Positions 47,725 to 60,770 of a stretch of DNA of 64,000 bases are shown in pieces. The DNA lies in contig NC_039489.1 in assembly GCF_003590095.1 (NCBI RefSeq), positions 744,001 to 808,000 on the forward strand, read 5' to 3'. The number at the start of each line of letters is the position of its first letter. Position 1 is the stretch's first letter. The DNA comes from Trichoplusia ni (Eukaryota > Arthropoda > Insecta > Lepidoptera > Noctuidae). The notes below the pieces were generated by a model. It was not told the origin of the DNA. It saw nothing but the letters and a program-made list of their open reading frames with translations, and did no database searches. The position numbers were made by a program, and so were the translations under genes.

Positions 47725-49419
47725 CTGTCATGGCATAAAACAACACCCTAAAAAAATCGGGTGCAGAGTTGTTCACGATGTGTTACTTATCCGCTTTGAA
47801 GCAAGTGACAAGTGCAAAGTTATTATCACTTAATCCGCATTAAAAATTATAAAATCTAATATTGCAATATTGCAAACTGAGATTTGTGCTCACGAATTTT
47901 GACAACTATCTGTTGCACGACAAAAATGTAATACAAATCATTAATATGATAATGATATTTTATTCATACTGTTATTATCCTTTAAGAGAACAAACATGAG
48001 GGCTCCTAAATCTCTCTCCGGACATAGCCAAATCCACTATTTTACATGAAACGATTTCCTGTCTAACCTTAACTACTTTTTAAGGAGTATTTTCTTTGTG
48101 TTTGCCCAGCAATACGTGAGAAAGAAAAAAATAAAATTATTGCATCATAGTTATGTCTCATTGATGAAATAAAAATAAAAATTGCTTATCAACAAAAATA
48201 CATGTCAACTCTGAAAACGTTCACTGTTTTGCTGTTACGATAAAAGAGATACCAGATGCCTGGTTGCAGAAGGATTAGTTACTCAGCATTTCACTCATAC
48301 GTTACTCACAATTTACGTCGACGATTCATTTCACCTCACACCTAAATAAATTGAAGACAGAAACCGCTAAGACGCGCAGACTATTTCAATCCGGTAACTG
48401 GGATGCACAATCTAGTTAGTGTTGACCGCAAAATCCAATAATGTTGCCGATGTCGCTCGGAATATGAAATTATTTGCAAAGGGACTATTGAAAGATAAAA
48501 AGTTGAAATCTCATTGATCAAGTTTGCTGCTTCGACCTGATAAATAGCCTTCCACTGGCGTATTTTTTACTTGCCAATTAGATTTTTGCAGGATAGGTAA
48601 TTGCCTGAAATTATGTTTTATCGAATAGAAACTTAACTATGCCCAATTAAAAGTCGTTACAATTTTGGAAAGTTGGGGTAAATTCAGGACAAATTTCTAT
48701 AGATATAAAATGCCATCGAAAATAGGATGCAAGCAATACCCATATTGCCTGTACTAAAGCGACTCGGTACATAAAGCGGAAAAGTTGAATACAATATTAA
48801 CAATTTACTTCAATAAAATGTTATGGTAAATGCATACAGTTTCGTGAATAGCTTACTAAGAATTGGTCTTAATACGACATAAAGAAGGGCATTTTATTTT
48901 TGTTCAGATCCCTTTTACCCTAACGAGGGTCCCTTTGGGGTAAAATCAGGGCCAGAAGTGCGAAAATTTAACATATTCTTAAGGGTCTGTTGGCATTTCC
49001 ATACGAAGATTAACAACGAGGAACATATGTACATCAGTCTTATATTGTATTTGGGAAATTGTAAAGAGGACGTTTTGGACAAAAATTTATTTTAGTAAAA
49101 ATTTTCCCAAATATGTACTATTTTTCTTGGGTGTCTGTTGGTTTCCCAAATTCTAAAACTCTTCATACCAAAGTTGGATCTCTTCTCGCTTTGACCGCGA
49201 AAGATTGGACATTGCCAAAAAGTCAAGAATAGTAATCTATCTGTAGTCACGATTTGAACATTAGTATAAAAACAACATACATGTATAGATGTGTATAAAA
49301 ACTATCAAAAATTTAGAATGTACCTAGTTTTAGTTTAAATTTTTCTTTTTACCTTTTTGTAACAGAACAGGCATCCTCCATTATCTCCATCTAATGTAAT
49401 ATTGATTCGTTTCAGCGTG
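47725..49419. other. No gene recognised
   Basis: AT-rich, no frame of 60 codons or more, and no repeat that I can name. Confidence 0.45.
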
Positions 49420-49736
49420 ACTCAAGCGTGGTCACCGCCGGTAATTGTCTGGTCTTCTAGGATTCCATGTCTAGAAGGTGAAAACCGAACCTCATTAATG
49501 AAACTTTGGTGACTGTTCGCCTGCTGTCTATTCGTCCGATACCTATCTGTAACTCATTAACCACAATAGCTAGAAAAAAAACATCGAAACAATGGTTTAA
49601 GGTCATCAATTTGAGAATGGGGCAAATAAATTTGAGGGTCGGTACAACCAGATTTATTTCGTCACCCAACCGATATGTTTATCCACAGCCTACTTGTACG
49701 AAACCCAATATCGCGAATCCGACCCGCACTTGAACA
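49420..49736. repeat. Diverged copy of the CGCACTTG repeat
   Basis: The left side has AAGCGTGGTCACCGCCGG and TTCTAGGATTCCATG; the middle GTTCGCCTGCTGTCTATTCG; the right GCGAATCCGACCCGCACTTG. Two overlapping frames on opposite strands (49457-49733) are products of this repeat. Confidence 0.45.
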
Positions 49737-50865
49737 GTCTTAACAATTTTGTGGATTCACGCCAAAAATGCATTAAATGTCTAGGTTGGTTTAGTTCAAG
49801 GCCAAAGCTGAATACATTTTGATTTGCTATTTCAAGAGTCTTAATTCTTGCATAGTCATCTTTTCTTGATTCCAAAAACGACATTTGCCTTGCATTTAGA
49901 TTAATACCTTAGTATTTAACACTTCGCTTTAAGCAGGGTACTTGCCAGATTGTTGGTATCGAGTCTTAAAAAAATTAACGGTTTAGAAATGATCACACCT
50001 ACTTTTTATCCTTGCTTTGATTAGTTCGAAGAATATATTTTTGTCAACATAGAGCAATTTGCGTGTCTTCAATGTAATTATCATGCTGCGTAGAACAAAT
50101 GGATTTTTCATGTTCATATATGCTTATATTATAAATACATATTATACTGAGTATAATATAAAAGAAGGCTCGAAAAACACTTTAGCACATAGACGTGCAA
50201 GAAAACTAATGTTTCCTATCTAAAATGTCATATTCCCACATGTTTTCAAAAGCCTTACTGCCAAATTTAGAGCAATTTCATCGTACGTGCACAGAACATC
50301 TGAATTTTCTCCACAATCAGTGATATATTGTACGTTTTCTTAACTTCTTGAATGAGTTTATAAAAGTTAAATGGGATCCGTCTGATTTTACTTTAAAAAC
50401 TGAACTAGAAAGTTTGACGCCTGAATAAAATTGGCTGGAGTTTTGTAAGATGATTTATTTAAGCCTTATTAGTTGTTTTGTATATTTTGAATATGCTAAT
50501 TAGGAAGTTTTAGTATGCCTTACGAACATAAGTGGTTATTTATGTTTTCTTTTTAACATTTTCCTTAGAAGATTTTCCTGGTAACCTTTGGGTCGTTGAG
50601 CAAAGCTTACATGCATAGTCATATTTTAGTCATATCATACCTTAATAATGTGAAGTCCTCTCTATTCAGGGTAGAGTGATCTTAAACTGCTTGCGGTTAA
50701 TAATCATTTTGTAATCGCTTGCTATCGAAAATTTTATTTTTAACAGCAAGCTATTACCTCGAAATGTAAAGTGAATTGAGTAGACAGAATATCTTTTCAT
50801 TTCATCAAATAATTTGGTTAAAAACAAATATTTTAAATACGGCCATTCAAAACAATTGCAGAGAA

Positions 50866-50985
50866 CCTACCACTTCTTAAAGATATATTATGACATGTGG
50901 AAATGGGATGCAACTCTACATCGAGTAGAGCGCTATCCCTCTTCCACACGTACATTGATATTGCTTAAAGAAATGGTGGTAGGCC
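50866..50985. mobile_element. TIR element, GTAGAGCGC core (clearest copy)
   Basis: The left edge CCTACCACTTCTTAAAGATA and right edge TTAAAGAAATGGTGGTAGG are inverted. The middle reads CATCGAGTAGAGCGCTATCC and CTTCCACACG. It is about 120 bp and non-coding. Confidence 0.6.
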
Positions 50986-51259
50986 CGTAAAAAGTAATTT
51001 CACAAGACCGAAGTCTAGACGAGACCTGTTTTTAACAATAATTGTCTCAAAGTTCCTTTTTGCAGAAACGCTTTTTGTTTGGGTTCTGTAGAAAGTTACT
51101 CGCTCCTTTCACCGCGACATACCTGTTTTTAGACCTGATTTTAATCAAAGGGCGAGTCGATGATCTCATTTTTTGTGTTTCAAATTATATTGCTTTACGT
51201 TTTGTTACTTGTGAAGCTTGGTCTTATCTTTCACTTTCATTAAAAGTCGTAACAAAACT

Positions 51260-51345
51260 GTTTTAAGTCGGAAAGACTCGGGTTGGTGAAATTAGTCGAA
51301 ATATCCCGATAAATACGCGTGTAAACTGTTACGTTATAAAAAACG
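51260..51345. repeat. Partial CACGCGTATTTATCGGG TIR element
   Basis: ATTAGTCGAAATATCCCGAT, AAATACGCGTG and AACTGTTACG match the right half of the element at 61945-62117. The left arm is missing. Confidence 0.45.
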
Positions 51346-51479
51346 AATCCGATTCACGAAAAACGATGGTTTTAGACGGCCTTTTATCCAAGTCACGAGA
51401 CAAATAGTGAGGTACACACAAACTCGCAGATACAGCTGGGTGGGTTACTGTAATTTCTTTCTTCATAAAATTAAAAGTA

Positions 51480-51660
51480 AGAAAATCCCTATCCTTCAGC
51501 CCCCATAACTGGCTCGTCTATTATTTGTCAAAAATTATCTAAGAACACTCGCGCATAATTCACTTGTAATCTCTCAATTTGTCCAAGAAATATGATGCCA
51601 CGGACAGACAGACAGATACGTCAAACTTATATGTTTTTGCGTTGGATGTTAAATACAGAC
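51480..51660. repeat. Second copy of the ACAGACAGACAG repeat
   Basis: It shares CGCGCATAATTCACTTGTAA and GATGCCACGGACAGACAGAC-type landmarks with 26557-26750, without the long C-run. Confidence 0.45.
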
Positions 51661-52689
51661 ATTTTGATCAACTAGGGGCTAAATTGAAAGTAATTACCGC
51701 AAAATATTTTCTACAGTTATTGTATTTCTTAAGTTAATATTCGTATTGAATTTATTTTCAACAAAAATATCTCAACTACTTCATGACTTGTGTTTTTGAA
51801 TTAAAAATAGCGTGAAACAGTCTTGGTTATCCACTTACGAATATAATTAGCATTTCAAATTAGTTTCATGAAAACGTAATCTTGATTGTTCAAAAAAACA
51901 TAAAACAATTAAAAACTAACAGCGTTTCGAATTCAATTGTATGACAAGAGTATGTGCAACATTGCCAGATTATGAAGTTTTCTTTATTCCGAGGTTATAG
52001 TGTAGATTGCTTCTTAATTTTTATTGTTTTAAAATTTAGTGTGCGAACATAAATGTTAAAATAAATAATAGATTTTTTGGTAAAAAATAAAATATTAAAA
52101 TACATAGTTAAATTAAATATTTTCTTATAAAATTAATAAAAAGCAGCTCCTGTTGAGAAAACAACACTGGTAGAACTAGGTTGCATTATCTTCATGTTTG
52201 CACTCGAAGTAATTAAAATATACTAAGAAGTCTGTGTTCCTATAAATTATTAAACCAACGCGAATGTTCCAGAACTTCTCCAAATATTTAGCTTAATAAA
52301 CACAAACATTCTCAAGGTATTCGAATAATTAAGTTTTAAAACTACACGGATTTACGGAAAAAAAAAGATTAATCAAAATGATTTTCCTCAAAAAGATTAG
52401 ATAAATATTTGTGTTAGATCTGGTTATAAAAAAATGAGCAGAGTACTGATAAAAAAAAATGTTTTCGTATTCGGAATTCAAAACTGTAACGTAGCTGGAA
52501 CTGCAAAAGAACGTCAGCCGTCATTCGTCCATGCGCCGCAGAAAATATGTGTTTCACAAAATTATGGAAACAAGTACTCGAATAGTGTGTTATTTTTGGC
52601 AGTTATTATATTAACGGGCTTTGAAACCGGTCGCACTAAGGTTATGTTCGTAGCAAAAATGTACCGACGACGTGATATGAAGCGTCACC

Positions 52690-53130
52690 TTCACTTAGTC
52701 AGTCGGCTCTGCACCGCTGTGGGGGGCGTACACGTCGCCATTTTATTTACGCGGGAAAATCGCTAACGTATTTCGCGCGCTCCTAAAACTAATTCGGTGT
52801 TTAAAAATTAAGCAATTGATTACCATACAGTTTGATAGTGACGAAACAAGTGAAGTTCATAAAAGTGTTGGTGATAAAATAAACCGGTTATTTAAAGTGA
52901 TTATCGAAATATTAAGTTCTAAAATAATATTGAATGTGATGACCCGTTACCTGCTCGTTGATTTGTTGGATTCAGCTGATCAAACGAACGTGGCTTGTTT
53001 TGACGCGGATTATGCAAATTTACATACAAAAGAATTTAATTTACAATGTCTGAAACGATAATAGCTAGCTTATGGTGTTTCTGTAACGTCGAAACGTTTA
53101 TACGTGTATATAAAGTCAAATTGTTTTTAC
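52690..53130 (+). promoter_or_regulatory. Promoter / 5'-UTR-like CpG-bearing patch (candidate)
   Basis: The stretch 52600-52800 is noticeably richer in CpG than its surroundings. It contains TAGTCAGTCGG (arthropod initiator-like TCAGT, about 52697), CACGTCGCCATTTTATTTAC (about 52729-52748), an E2F-like GCGGGAAAAT (52751-52760) and TTTCGCGCGCTCC. Downstream DNA is rich in AAGTG/GTGAA words (ACAAGTGAAGTTCATAAAAG), which looks like an insect 5' UTR. Frames at 52434-52766 and 52816-53061 match no family. It could be the transcription start of a plus-strand gene whose coding exons lie beyond the window, or an upstream exon of a downstream gene. Confidence 0.28.
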
Positions 53131-54610
53131 CTTTGCGATAAAGGTTATTTGGTACAAATTTGTAATCGAATTCAAGTATACATAGACTAAAAGATTATAA
53201 TATTATTTGTGTTAGTGTAACTACATACATAGGTGTGTTGTGTCAGTTTTAAAAACTAATGTATTCGGTTTTAACCTTGTTTCTGCGTCAGACATTTTGC
53301 TATTATAATTCGATTTTTTCAAGACAGTATATTTTGTTACTTGGGTGATATTTTAACGTTGAAATTTTCGTTGGATTTGACGTGAAACCATCGAATTTAA
53401 CAATGAAATTAGAAAATTGAGTAAAACCGAATTTAAACTATTCGACAAATATATTATTCAAAGATTTTTTGGCCATATTTTAGAAACAATGGATTTATTT
53501 GACGCTGTGTGTTTCCTTTTCGTATCGTATTGATACGAATTATTATCCAAGACGTCCGCTGTATATAATTAAATACAAAAAAAAAAACTGATGCAAATCG
53601 AATTCATTGGCAATGGTGTGAATATTTTATTTGAATAAATTAATGAGCTGTTATCTAATATTCGATATGGCTATAGTAATGGATCATGAGTGGCAAAATA
53701 ACTATATTTTTCCATTTGAACAGCAGTAATTTTAATATTTACGTCACTCTAGATTTTTACTTCTTGACTTTCCTTTTCAAAAAGTCAGTTTGGATAAGTG
53801 TCGCTTTTACAACCCTATTTGTCTCTGCTCTACACTTAAAAGTTAAAACACAGACATAAAGACGACAATTTTGACCATCTTTTTTTGGCTATGCCTTCAG
53901 TCCTGAAACTGATTTCTCTTATAAACTCTTTACAATTTTGCCAGTCATAGCATAAGTAGTAACAATGTCCATTGACCATTAGTCAGAATTGTCAGACAGT
54001 CGCCTTAAATTACTTAAATCGATACTCTGGAATCTCTTAAGTAACCATTAACGCCTCTAAAGTGCGGTAGTAAATCGTCAAGTAAAGCTAGTTTATATCT
54101 GCAGTTAACATTTTCATATCTAAGAATTGCTGCTATTAAAATACCAACACAATATTACCATAAAATATTGCTTTCTGACAATTGACTAAATTCGAATAGC
54201 AAAACGAATGCTTTTTATATTTTATTAATCCTCACTATGGATTACTGGCCATACTATTTTAGTTTTAAATCTGAATAAAAGGTATTTTATCAATAGGAAC
54301 CATATAAAGTACATATTTAATGATGATTGCTTTGCTCAGTAGCGAATAGCACTTTTTTTAACGAGTTTTGATAAAGAAAACATAACTGTATTACTGCTTT
54401 TCATGTCACTTGGCGTAACGGATTGTATAAGAATCATAAAAGAAAAATGTATTATCGATAATCCTTTCAAATCGTCTTAGGCTGGACTAATAAAATTGCT
54501 ATAAATTTTCTCCGACATTAAAACGAAGAATACTTTTTCTGATTTGTCAGTCCAATATTTTTTATGTGGCTGCCTGACAGAAATTATAGTTGCGACTATA
54601 ATTTCAAGAG
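53130..54610. other. No gene recognised
   Basis: AT-rich, with no frame or named repeat. It could be the first intron of a gene starting near 52.7 kb, but no donor was chosen with confidence. Confidence 0.35.
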
Positions 54611-54624
54611 GGCGACACTTAGCT

Positions 54625-54890
54625 ACATCTGCACAAGTTAAGCTGCACTTGATTCGGTCGGTCCTTGGATTGGTGACCGTCTATGTATAACGAGTTCTTC
54701 GTGTTTTACAAGACACGATATTGATGGGTCCTGGCTATTATTTGTAGATTTTCGACAGTCATTACTGGTAGTTAGAAGCAAGAAATCAGACAGCCAGTCT
54801 TAAAGTGTTGCTTAGGTTTTTCAGGGTTGAGAAGGTCAGTTGCTACTCGTACTAAGCTAGGCTGCTGATGATGATAATAATAATTTTAAG
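54625..54890 (+). mobile_element. 5S-rRNA-like SINE
   Basis: The head contains AGTTAAGCTGCACTTGATTC followed by GGTCGGTCCTTGGATTGGTG and ACCGTC, strongly resembling the eukaryotic 5S rRNA stretch GTTAAGC ... CTTGGATGGGTGACCG, which includes the internal promoter. The body has TTTCGACAGTCATTACTGGT, AGACAGCCAGTCTTAAAGTG and GAGAAGGTCAGTTGC, and the 3' end has GCTGATGATGATAATAATAA. A headless relative is at 3070-3305. It is not a functional 5S gene because only part of the 5S sequence is present. Confidence 0.62.
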
Positions 54891-54964
54891 AGCTAAGATA
54901 CTCACTTGAAATATGTAAATATGACACAGTGTTGAAGTGAAAAATAACTCTACCACGGCTTTTC

Positions 54965-55075
54965 TAAGTAAGCTTCTTGCAGCTGTAGAAAAGAGACCAC
55001 GTACTACAAGTTGTAGAGCGGCATCTCTTCCACATCTTCAAGTCTTACTTCAAGAGGTTGCAATAGGCTCCCTGG
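54965..55075. mobile_element. Short TIR element with a GTAGAGCGGC core
   Basis: It reads TACTACAAGTTGTAGAGCGG, CATCTCTTCCACATC and TTACTTCAAGAGGTTGCAAT. Inverted edges are weak. Confidence 0.45.
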
Positions 55076-55079
55076 CAAA

Positions 55080-56960
55080 GATATACTACTCTTTATCATT
55101 AAAGAGACTCTCATAATGTTTTCTACATTCTACATTGATCCTATTATAAAGGTATCAATAATTTTTATTTTGCTTTGAAGCCGAAACTGTTATCTTGGTT
55201 GTCAGGTTAGTGCAGACGTAATCGTTTCTGGGATATGTAAGTTGTGTCTCTGGAAATCCATTACATGCACATTAGCAGTATATTTTACAGGAGGATTTTA
55301 ATGTAAGGGTTCTAGTGTTAGTATGGAATTGAAAACTATTGTATACTACTTGACTCTTTCTGATGAATATTTCTACGGTTTTCAAAATTATCAATTGTTG
55401 AACTGAGATACTAAAGAGCCTTGGTAAAACTTTACTAAAGGTAAACAGTAGTAGCAATTATGAACATGGGCTTAGCCTAGAAAAATACTCATAATTATAA
55501 TGAAATTTAAGTGCTGGGCACCTCTTAGCGGTGTTACTATTTTCTTAAAAATACATTTACTTTCTGCTCTACATTGCGCAAATACGAACTATTCTCGACA
55601 TACAATAATAAATGTAATATGACCTAACCTTTACTGGCTATCCTAAGGGACCTAATTATAGGTGGCTTATTAAGGTGCTACCCCTAGATCTAGTTACCTT
55701 TCCCGCAAGCGAAAATTCTGAGGTTGTTCTATTAATAGAGCAGAGGAGCTATGTACGGTGAGATTAAAATAATTAAACTTGTCTTTGCTGGGCTTAATTT
55801 TGAATTTTCTGGACATCCTTTTCCTAAGCCTATTGGGAGCAACGTGCAGCTTCCAATTAGTTCGGATAGTTTTGTTTTTACCAACGTTTTACTGGAAATG
55901 TTAGCCTATCTCGACTTCATTAACTAATATTCGGTTTTCGGTAGAGCTAGCTACCAGAGTTTTGGCGTATACAAAAATTGACCGTATATCGTTGAATTAA
56001 CGCTCAAACCAACGGTTTTTAGTGCTTTCTGAGGTAGGTAGGTGTCGCGGTGAAATCTCGAGAGTCGGAATTTAATTTCTTAATGCAGTTGGTTACTTAA
56101 AAACTGTATCATTATCGGTGAAAGGGAACTTTCTAAAATCTGGAGCTGTAACCTGAATATCACAGCTACAAACAAGGCTTTTTGACTTTCGTGTGATTAA
56201 TGATTTCATTATGTACCGTATTTCTTTAGTGCTAAGTATTTTTCATACTTCTGCTAGATGTTGGTTCGATAAAATGATGGAAATCGCAAAAAAAAAAGAA
56301 AGTTTAGTCATCTGCTAGACATCTCAAAAAATAAGAATTTTCGTAACAAAAATTGGCATAAGTAATAAAAATCTAAGGCTAACCCCAAAATATCAACCCA
56401 AATTTGACTAGAGCTAGCATAAATTGGTAACCCTCAATAATAAAATCTTAGCTAGTCAGCTGACTTGCCAAATACCCTTTAAGTCTTCCTATCTTTATTG
56501 AAAAAGGTCTACACTTCTAAAATACTTTCGCGTGAGAAACCAATATTTCTGAGGAGCAATAAAACGCAAGTAGCGAACTTATTCAGGAATGTTCGGTATT
56601 AAATATAAAAGGTATTAATATTTAATTTTGCGAAGTGATTTACCCGAAGCATAAACTGTTTTAAAATATACCATTTTGATTTTTCCCCATACTTTTATAC
56701 TGAAGTAAAATGAAGTTATTTATTCTGTAGGCAGGATAAATAATTTTTAATCCTCACTTACCAAGCAATTTTTTATAGATAGTATTTTCCGTAGTAATAG
56801 TGAATTTTAATCGACTTCAGAAGGGAAGAGGTTCTTAATTCAGTCGGTATGTTTCCCGAATTTTTTTGTCTTAATCTTATTTGTCCTTTTCCTAATCCTT
56901 TATTTAAATGCCGTAGGAAATACTATTTATTTCAAGACTTCTGCTTTATGGCATGTTAAC
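55080..56960. other. No gene recognised
   Basis: The minus-strand 61-codon frame at 55272-55457 has no family features. No named repeat was found. Confidence 0.4.
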
Positions 56961-56964
56961 ATTG

Positions 56965-57118
56965 TGTCACGTTGTTGTACAAACATTTAAGTCACATGCA
57001 CAAGGACACCACGACAAACATTCGTGGATCACACAGACTAGTCCTTCCTAGGTTTCGAGCCCACGACACGTCACGTGCAATGAGTTCCAACGCAACCACT
57101 CTGCTATCCTTGCAGACA
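56965..57118 (-). mobile_element. tRNA-derived SINE, family B (minus)
   Basis: It contains ACAAACATTTAAGTCACATG, ACAAACATTCGTGGATCACA and GGTTTCGAGCCCACGAC (reverse of a B box), ending CAACCACTCTGCTATCC. The frame across it is an artefact. Confidence 0.6.
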
Positions 57119-57429
57119 TACGTGTGCTACTCTAAAAACCTTTATTTCCATTCATTACTCAAACAATAATTAAACTTAGTAACTTAGTAATAGTTGTCAC
57201 ATTTTGTTACTAAGATCACAGAATTTCCAAGTAATTATAAACTCGTGTCCTTTTAAAGGTCAAATTATATTGGTACCGCGCATAGTAACTCGGCGCATAG
57301 CAACTGCTATTTAGTCAGATGTAAAATTATGTTTGGATCTAGTTTTGTGAAGGCAAGACAGTATTTTCTGTGAAATGAAAAGTAATAAAGACAGATTCGG
57401 AGGAATTTTGAAGTATTACCTTAAAACAA

Positions 57430-57772
57430 GGTCAAGTGCGAGGACTTGTGAAATTGCGGGTTTCGTACATACAAATAAAGGAAATCACATGCCCTTGAGT
57501 GACAAGTAAATTTTTGAGTAGGTACCACCAACAAATCTATGGCCGAAACCGTCGTTGCTTAACCTCGCAGGTATAGTTAACCTCAATTATAATCATTTGC
57601 ATTGGTCGTTGTAGCGACGGCAAAAAATCCGTCATTGTCCGTGATCTGAGCAAATTTTAACTATCTAGCTGTCACAGCTTATGAGATACAGCCTGGTGAC
57701 GGGCGGACGGACAGACATCAAACTCAGTATGGTATGGTCCTTCTTTACGTTTTTGGGTACGGATCCCTAGAA
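57430..57772. repeat. CGCACTTG/GACGGACAGACA repeat copy
   Basis: It has GGTCAAGTGCGAGG and GCGGGTTTCGTACATA at one end, GGTGACGGGCGGACGGACAG later, and TTTTGGGTACGGATCCCTAG at the other end, in the family order. Confidence 0.5.
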
Positions 57773-60000
57773 GAACAATTCGTACTGTTGTGATTTGAAA
57801 GCCAGTCGTTTGAAACTTGACTGCTAGCAATTAATAGACCGGCGGCTTGAATATTGCGTTTCAGCATTGTTCTACGAACGATCCATCTATTGTTTGAAGC
57901 TTCGCTTAGATTGAGGTGCCGGCTAGTCCAGTAGGTAGATCAAGTATTTACCCATCCTTAAAACATCGCTTTATGTACATACGATATTGTTCCGATGCAA
58001 TCGTAATCATAAACGTATGACACGGATTGAAACGATCAAAATTCGATTGAATAATTTTGAAATTTGATATTTTTATTTTATTTATGATTTTGTAAAAAGT
58101 TTAAGAGTATACTTTAAGGCTGGTTGCTAAACATAGTGCTTTTAAAATTAACAAAATTAAAATAATCACTTTCGCAATGTAAATTTCTATGCATTACCCA
58201 AACATTAATTAAACTTTCCAACTTTGTTAGAATTAGTACGTTTTGTTACACTAATAGGGTCAACAAAACCACTGTTTTAACGTGTTCTGTATGCATATCA
58301 TTAAGCTTTATACGCTAAAGGAGATTGCAGAGAGGAGATACAACAGTATTAGCATAATAGCTATTTGTATTACAACTTTAAACTGAAAATTCTTAAGAAA
58401 ATTCTTGAACTTGAAAAAAACTTGACTATTTTCATTAAAAACTGTAAGATTTAAGATTTCTGAACCAAATTTAAAATGCCAATCAGTTAATCATCGAAAT
58501 CGGTTGAGAGTTTTAGTCGAAAAAGTATAGCAGACAGAACCAGCGAGGTATGACTTCCGCTTATCAGTACACAGATCACATATTGTTAGAGCAAAATAAG
58601 CCAAAATACAGTATCCGTACGTATTATTTCAGTATTCAATTACTTTCATTATTATTCATTTTGATACATGATATATTTTTAATATTAATTCGAATTCCAT
58701 TGGTAATTTGTAAGTGTTACTTTTCATAAAACTGAATTGATCCTTTATGACCGATTCGGTTTTGTGGTTCTGATTAATAATTTAAACCGTCCAAATTAAC
58801 CTGACAGAAATTTGACTATGCAAATTACACGTCAGTCAGATTCTGTACAATTACGGGCATTATTACTGTTTATGAGTGTATCTGTATGTGCGTTAAATTT
58901 ATAGATAGTTATTTTCTGAACTATTCTTTAAAATATTTTTTTTGTTTCACCCGTTATTTTTTTACTGCACGGCAAAGCCCTCTGTTCGATTTTTCCACTC
59001 TGTTTCCATCCATTTTTGTGGGCACCATCCAGACGTGTGTATTATTCAATTTCGAAGCCGTTCTCATCATGCACAGTTCGCTTAAAACATTTTTATATGT
59101 TATTGATTTTTTATCTTATCAGATCAGTGGAATGATTATGATATTAAATAAAACCAAAGTTATAAAATAAAACTTTCGCATTTGGATATTATTGCTTTGT
59201 AAATGACCTCAAACGAGTTCTTTTTTTATGTTACTATAAATAGTTTTATGAATAATTTATGTGTCTATTTTGAAGTGAGACGAGGCTATTGTGTTTCGTC
59301 AGTTTTATAACTAGCGAAACGTATCATATTTGTGGCTACACAACTTTTGCCTGCGGCTTCGCCTGCGTGGCTGTCGTACGCGCAAAGTTGGAGTAGACGT
59401 CTTTTTTATATTTGACATTTTTAACTTTTATCAGAACTAAAAACATGTTCTATTCTCACGTGTGATTCTTCCAACTAGTTTTATACTCAATTAAAGTCCT
59501 TACAGATAAGTTGACGCGGCACAAAAAGAACTATCTAAACATTTTTTGTTTTCCCAAAAATTTTCAGTATTGAAAAAGGAAGTACCTACCTATACACGTT
59601 AGGACTAAAAATAAAATGTTAATATATACTTAGTACACCTACATATTATAAAATATACAAATTTATTAGCATATTATAAGTTTTTTTATTACAATATGAC
59701 ATTGACTCGCACACGTGTAAGAAATCCAGGTTAATTACATTGGCAGAGCTTTAAGCAAATTCGGATATTACGGAGCAATCCTTTGTGTATTATAATATAT
59801 TATTCAGTTGTGAATAATATACAAATTGGTATCAAGGGGTTAATTATTATGCTGATATGAATTACCGAAGGTACCGAATTAAAGATACAATAATGTATTT
59901 TCTTCATCTTTTTTCCTGATAGGATTTCTTCTTCAAAATATGACTCCTCCTACTTGAGCAGAAGGAGAGTGTCAGATTTTTTTGAAGTAAAATTTATCCA
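57773..60000. other. No gene recognised
   Basis: The 94-codon frame at 58886-59170 is Phe/Leu-rich without a family match. TTTTGCCTGCGGCTTCGCCT at about 59345 resembles a transposable-element terminus. The rest is unassigned. Confidence 0.4.
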
Positions 60001-60159
60001 TGTACATTAGTTTGCCTTATGTGTGTGGGGGCTGCTGTGACCCTTCCGGATAGTCAGGCTGGCTAAGAGGTGCTTGGAACACTACCGCGCCGTCCAGCAT
60101 GGTCTATTATCAGCTAGCATGGCTTGAACCTACTAAATAGTATATATTTACTTGCGGAC

Positions 60160-60228
60160 TGTTTTGGGAATCGAACCTGGACCTTCGTACATAATGCGTA
60201 CATAAATCTGCAAGGCCATCACTTCTTC
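60160..60228 (-). repeat. tRNA-like SINE head (minus)
   Basis: GGGAATCGAACCTGGACCTT is the reverse of a B box, and CTGCAAGGCCATCAC occupies the A-box position. No intact tRNA gene is implied. Confidence 0.35.
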
Positions 60229-60652
60229 CTACAGTAATATAAAAAAAATAATTTCATTATTACAAGAAAAGTAACCGTCACAGATACAAATAGAAAAAAG
60301 TGATCTAATGATGAAAACCATTGTCAAACCTCTTATTATTCTGCTTCACCTTAAGTTTTTATCTCTAGGCGTGTTTATCCAATGTAACGTAAATGTTTGT
60401 GGTTACCTATGGCCGGAAAACATCTATTTTTAGACGACTGATAACAGTTGTAGAAGATTAAACAAGGTTAGGATCAAACAAAAACTAAAATTAGCAACAA
60501 CTTAAGAGATTCAATTTATAAATAGTTTATAACAATGAATTGATCTATAAGACAATTTTAAGAATCAATTGATTTTACATTATATTAATTACCAATTTTT
60601 TTGATATTATATTATTATATTTATTCTTTGAAATAGAAACCCTCTCGCAGTT

Positions 60653-60770
60653 ATGTCGCAGGGTTTTACAAACATTCAAGTCACATGCACAAAAACACGC
60701 AGACGCAGGACCAACATTCGTGGATCACACAAATACTTGTCCTTCATGGGGATCGAATGCGGGAACTCTT
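60653..60770 (-). repeat. tRNA-derived SINE family B fragment (minus)
   Basis: GGGTTTTACAAACATTCAAG, TCACATGCACAAAAACACGC and ATTCGTGGATCACACAAATA match the family. Confidence 0.55.

Noticed and set aside
52434..52766. 110-codon plus-strand frame
   Set aside because: No family resemblance; its later half overlaps the promoter-like CpG patch, which itself lengthens open frames.
54640..54690. 5S rRNA gene
   Set aside because: Only a 5S-like part is present, with several substitutions, and it is fused to a SINE body.
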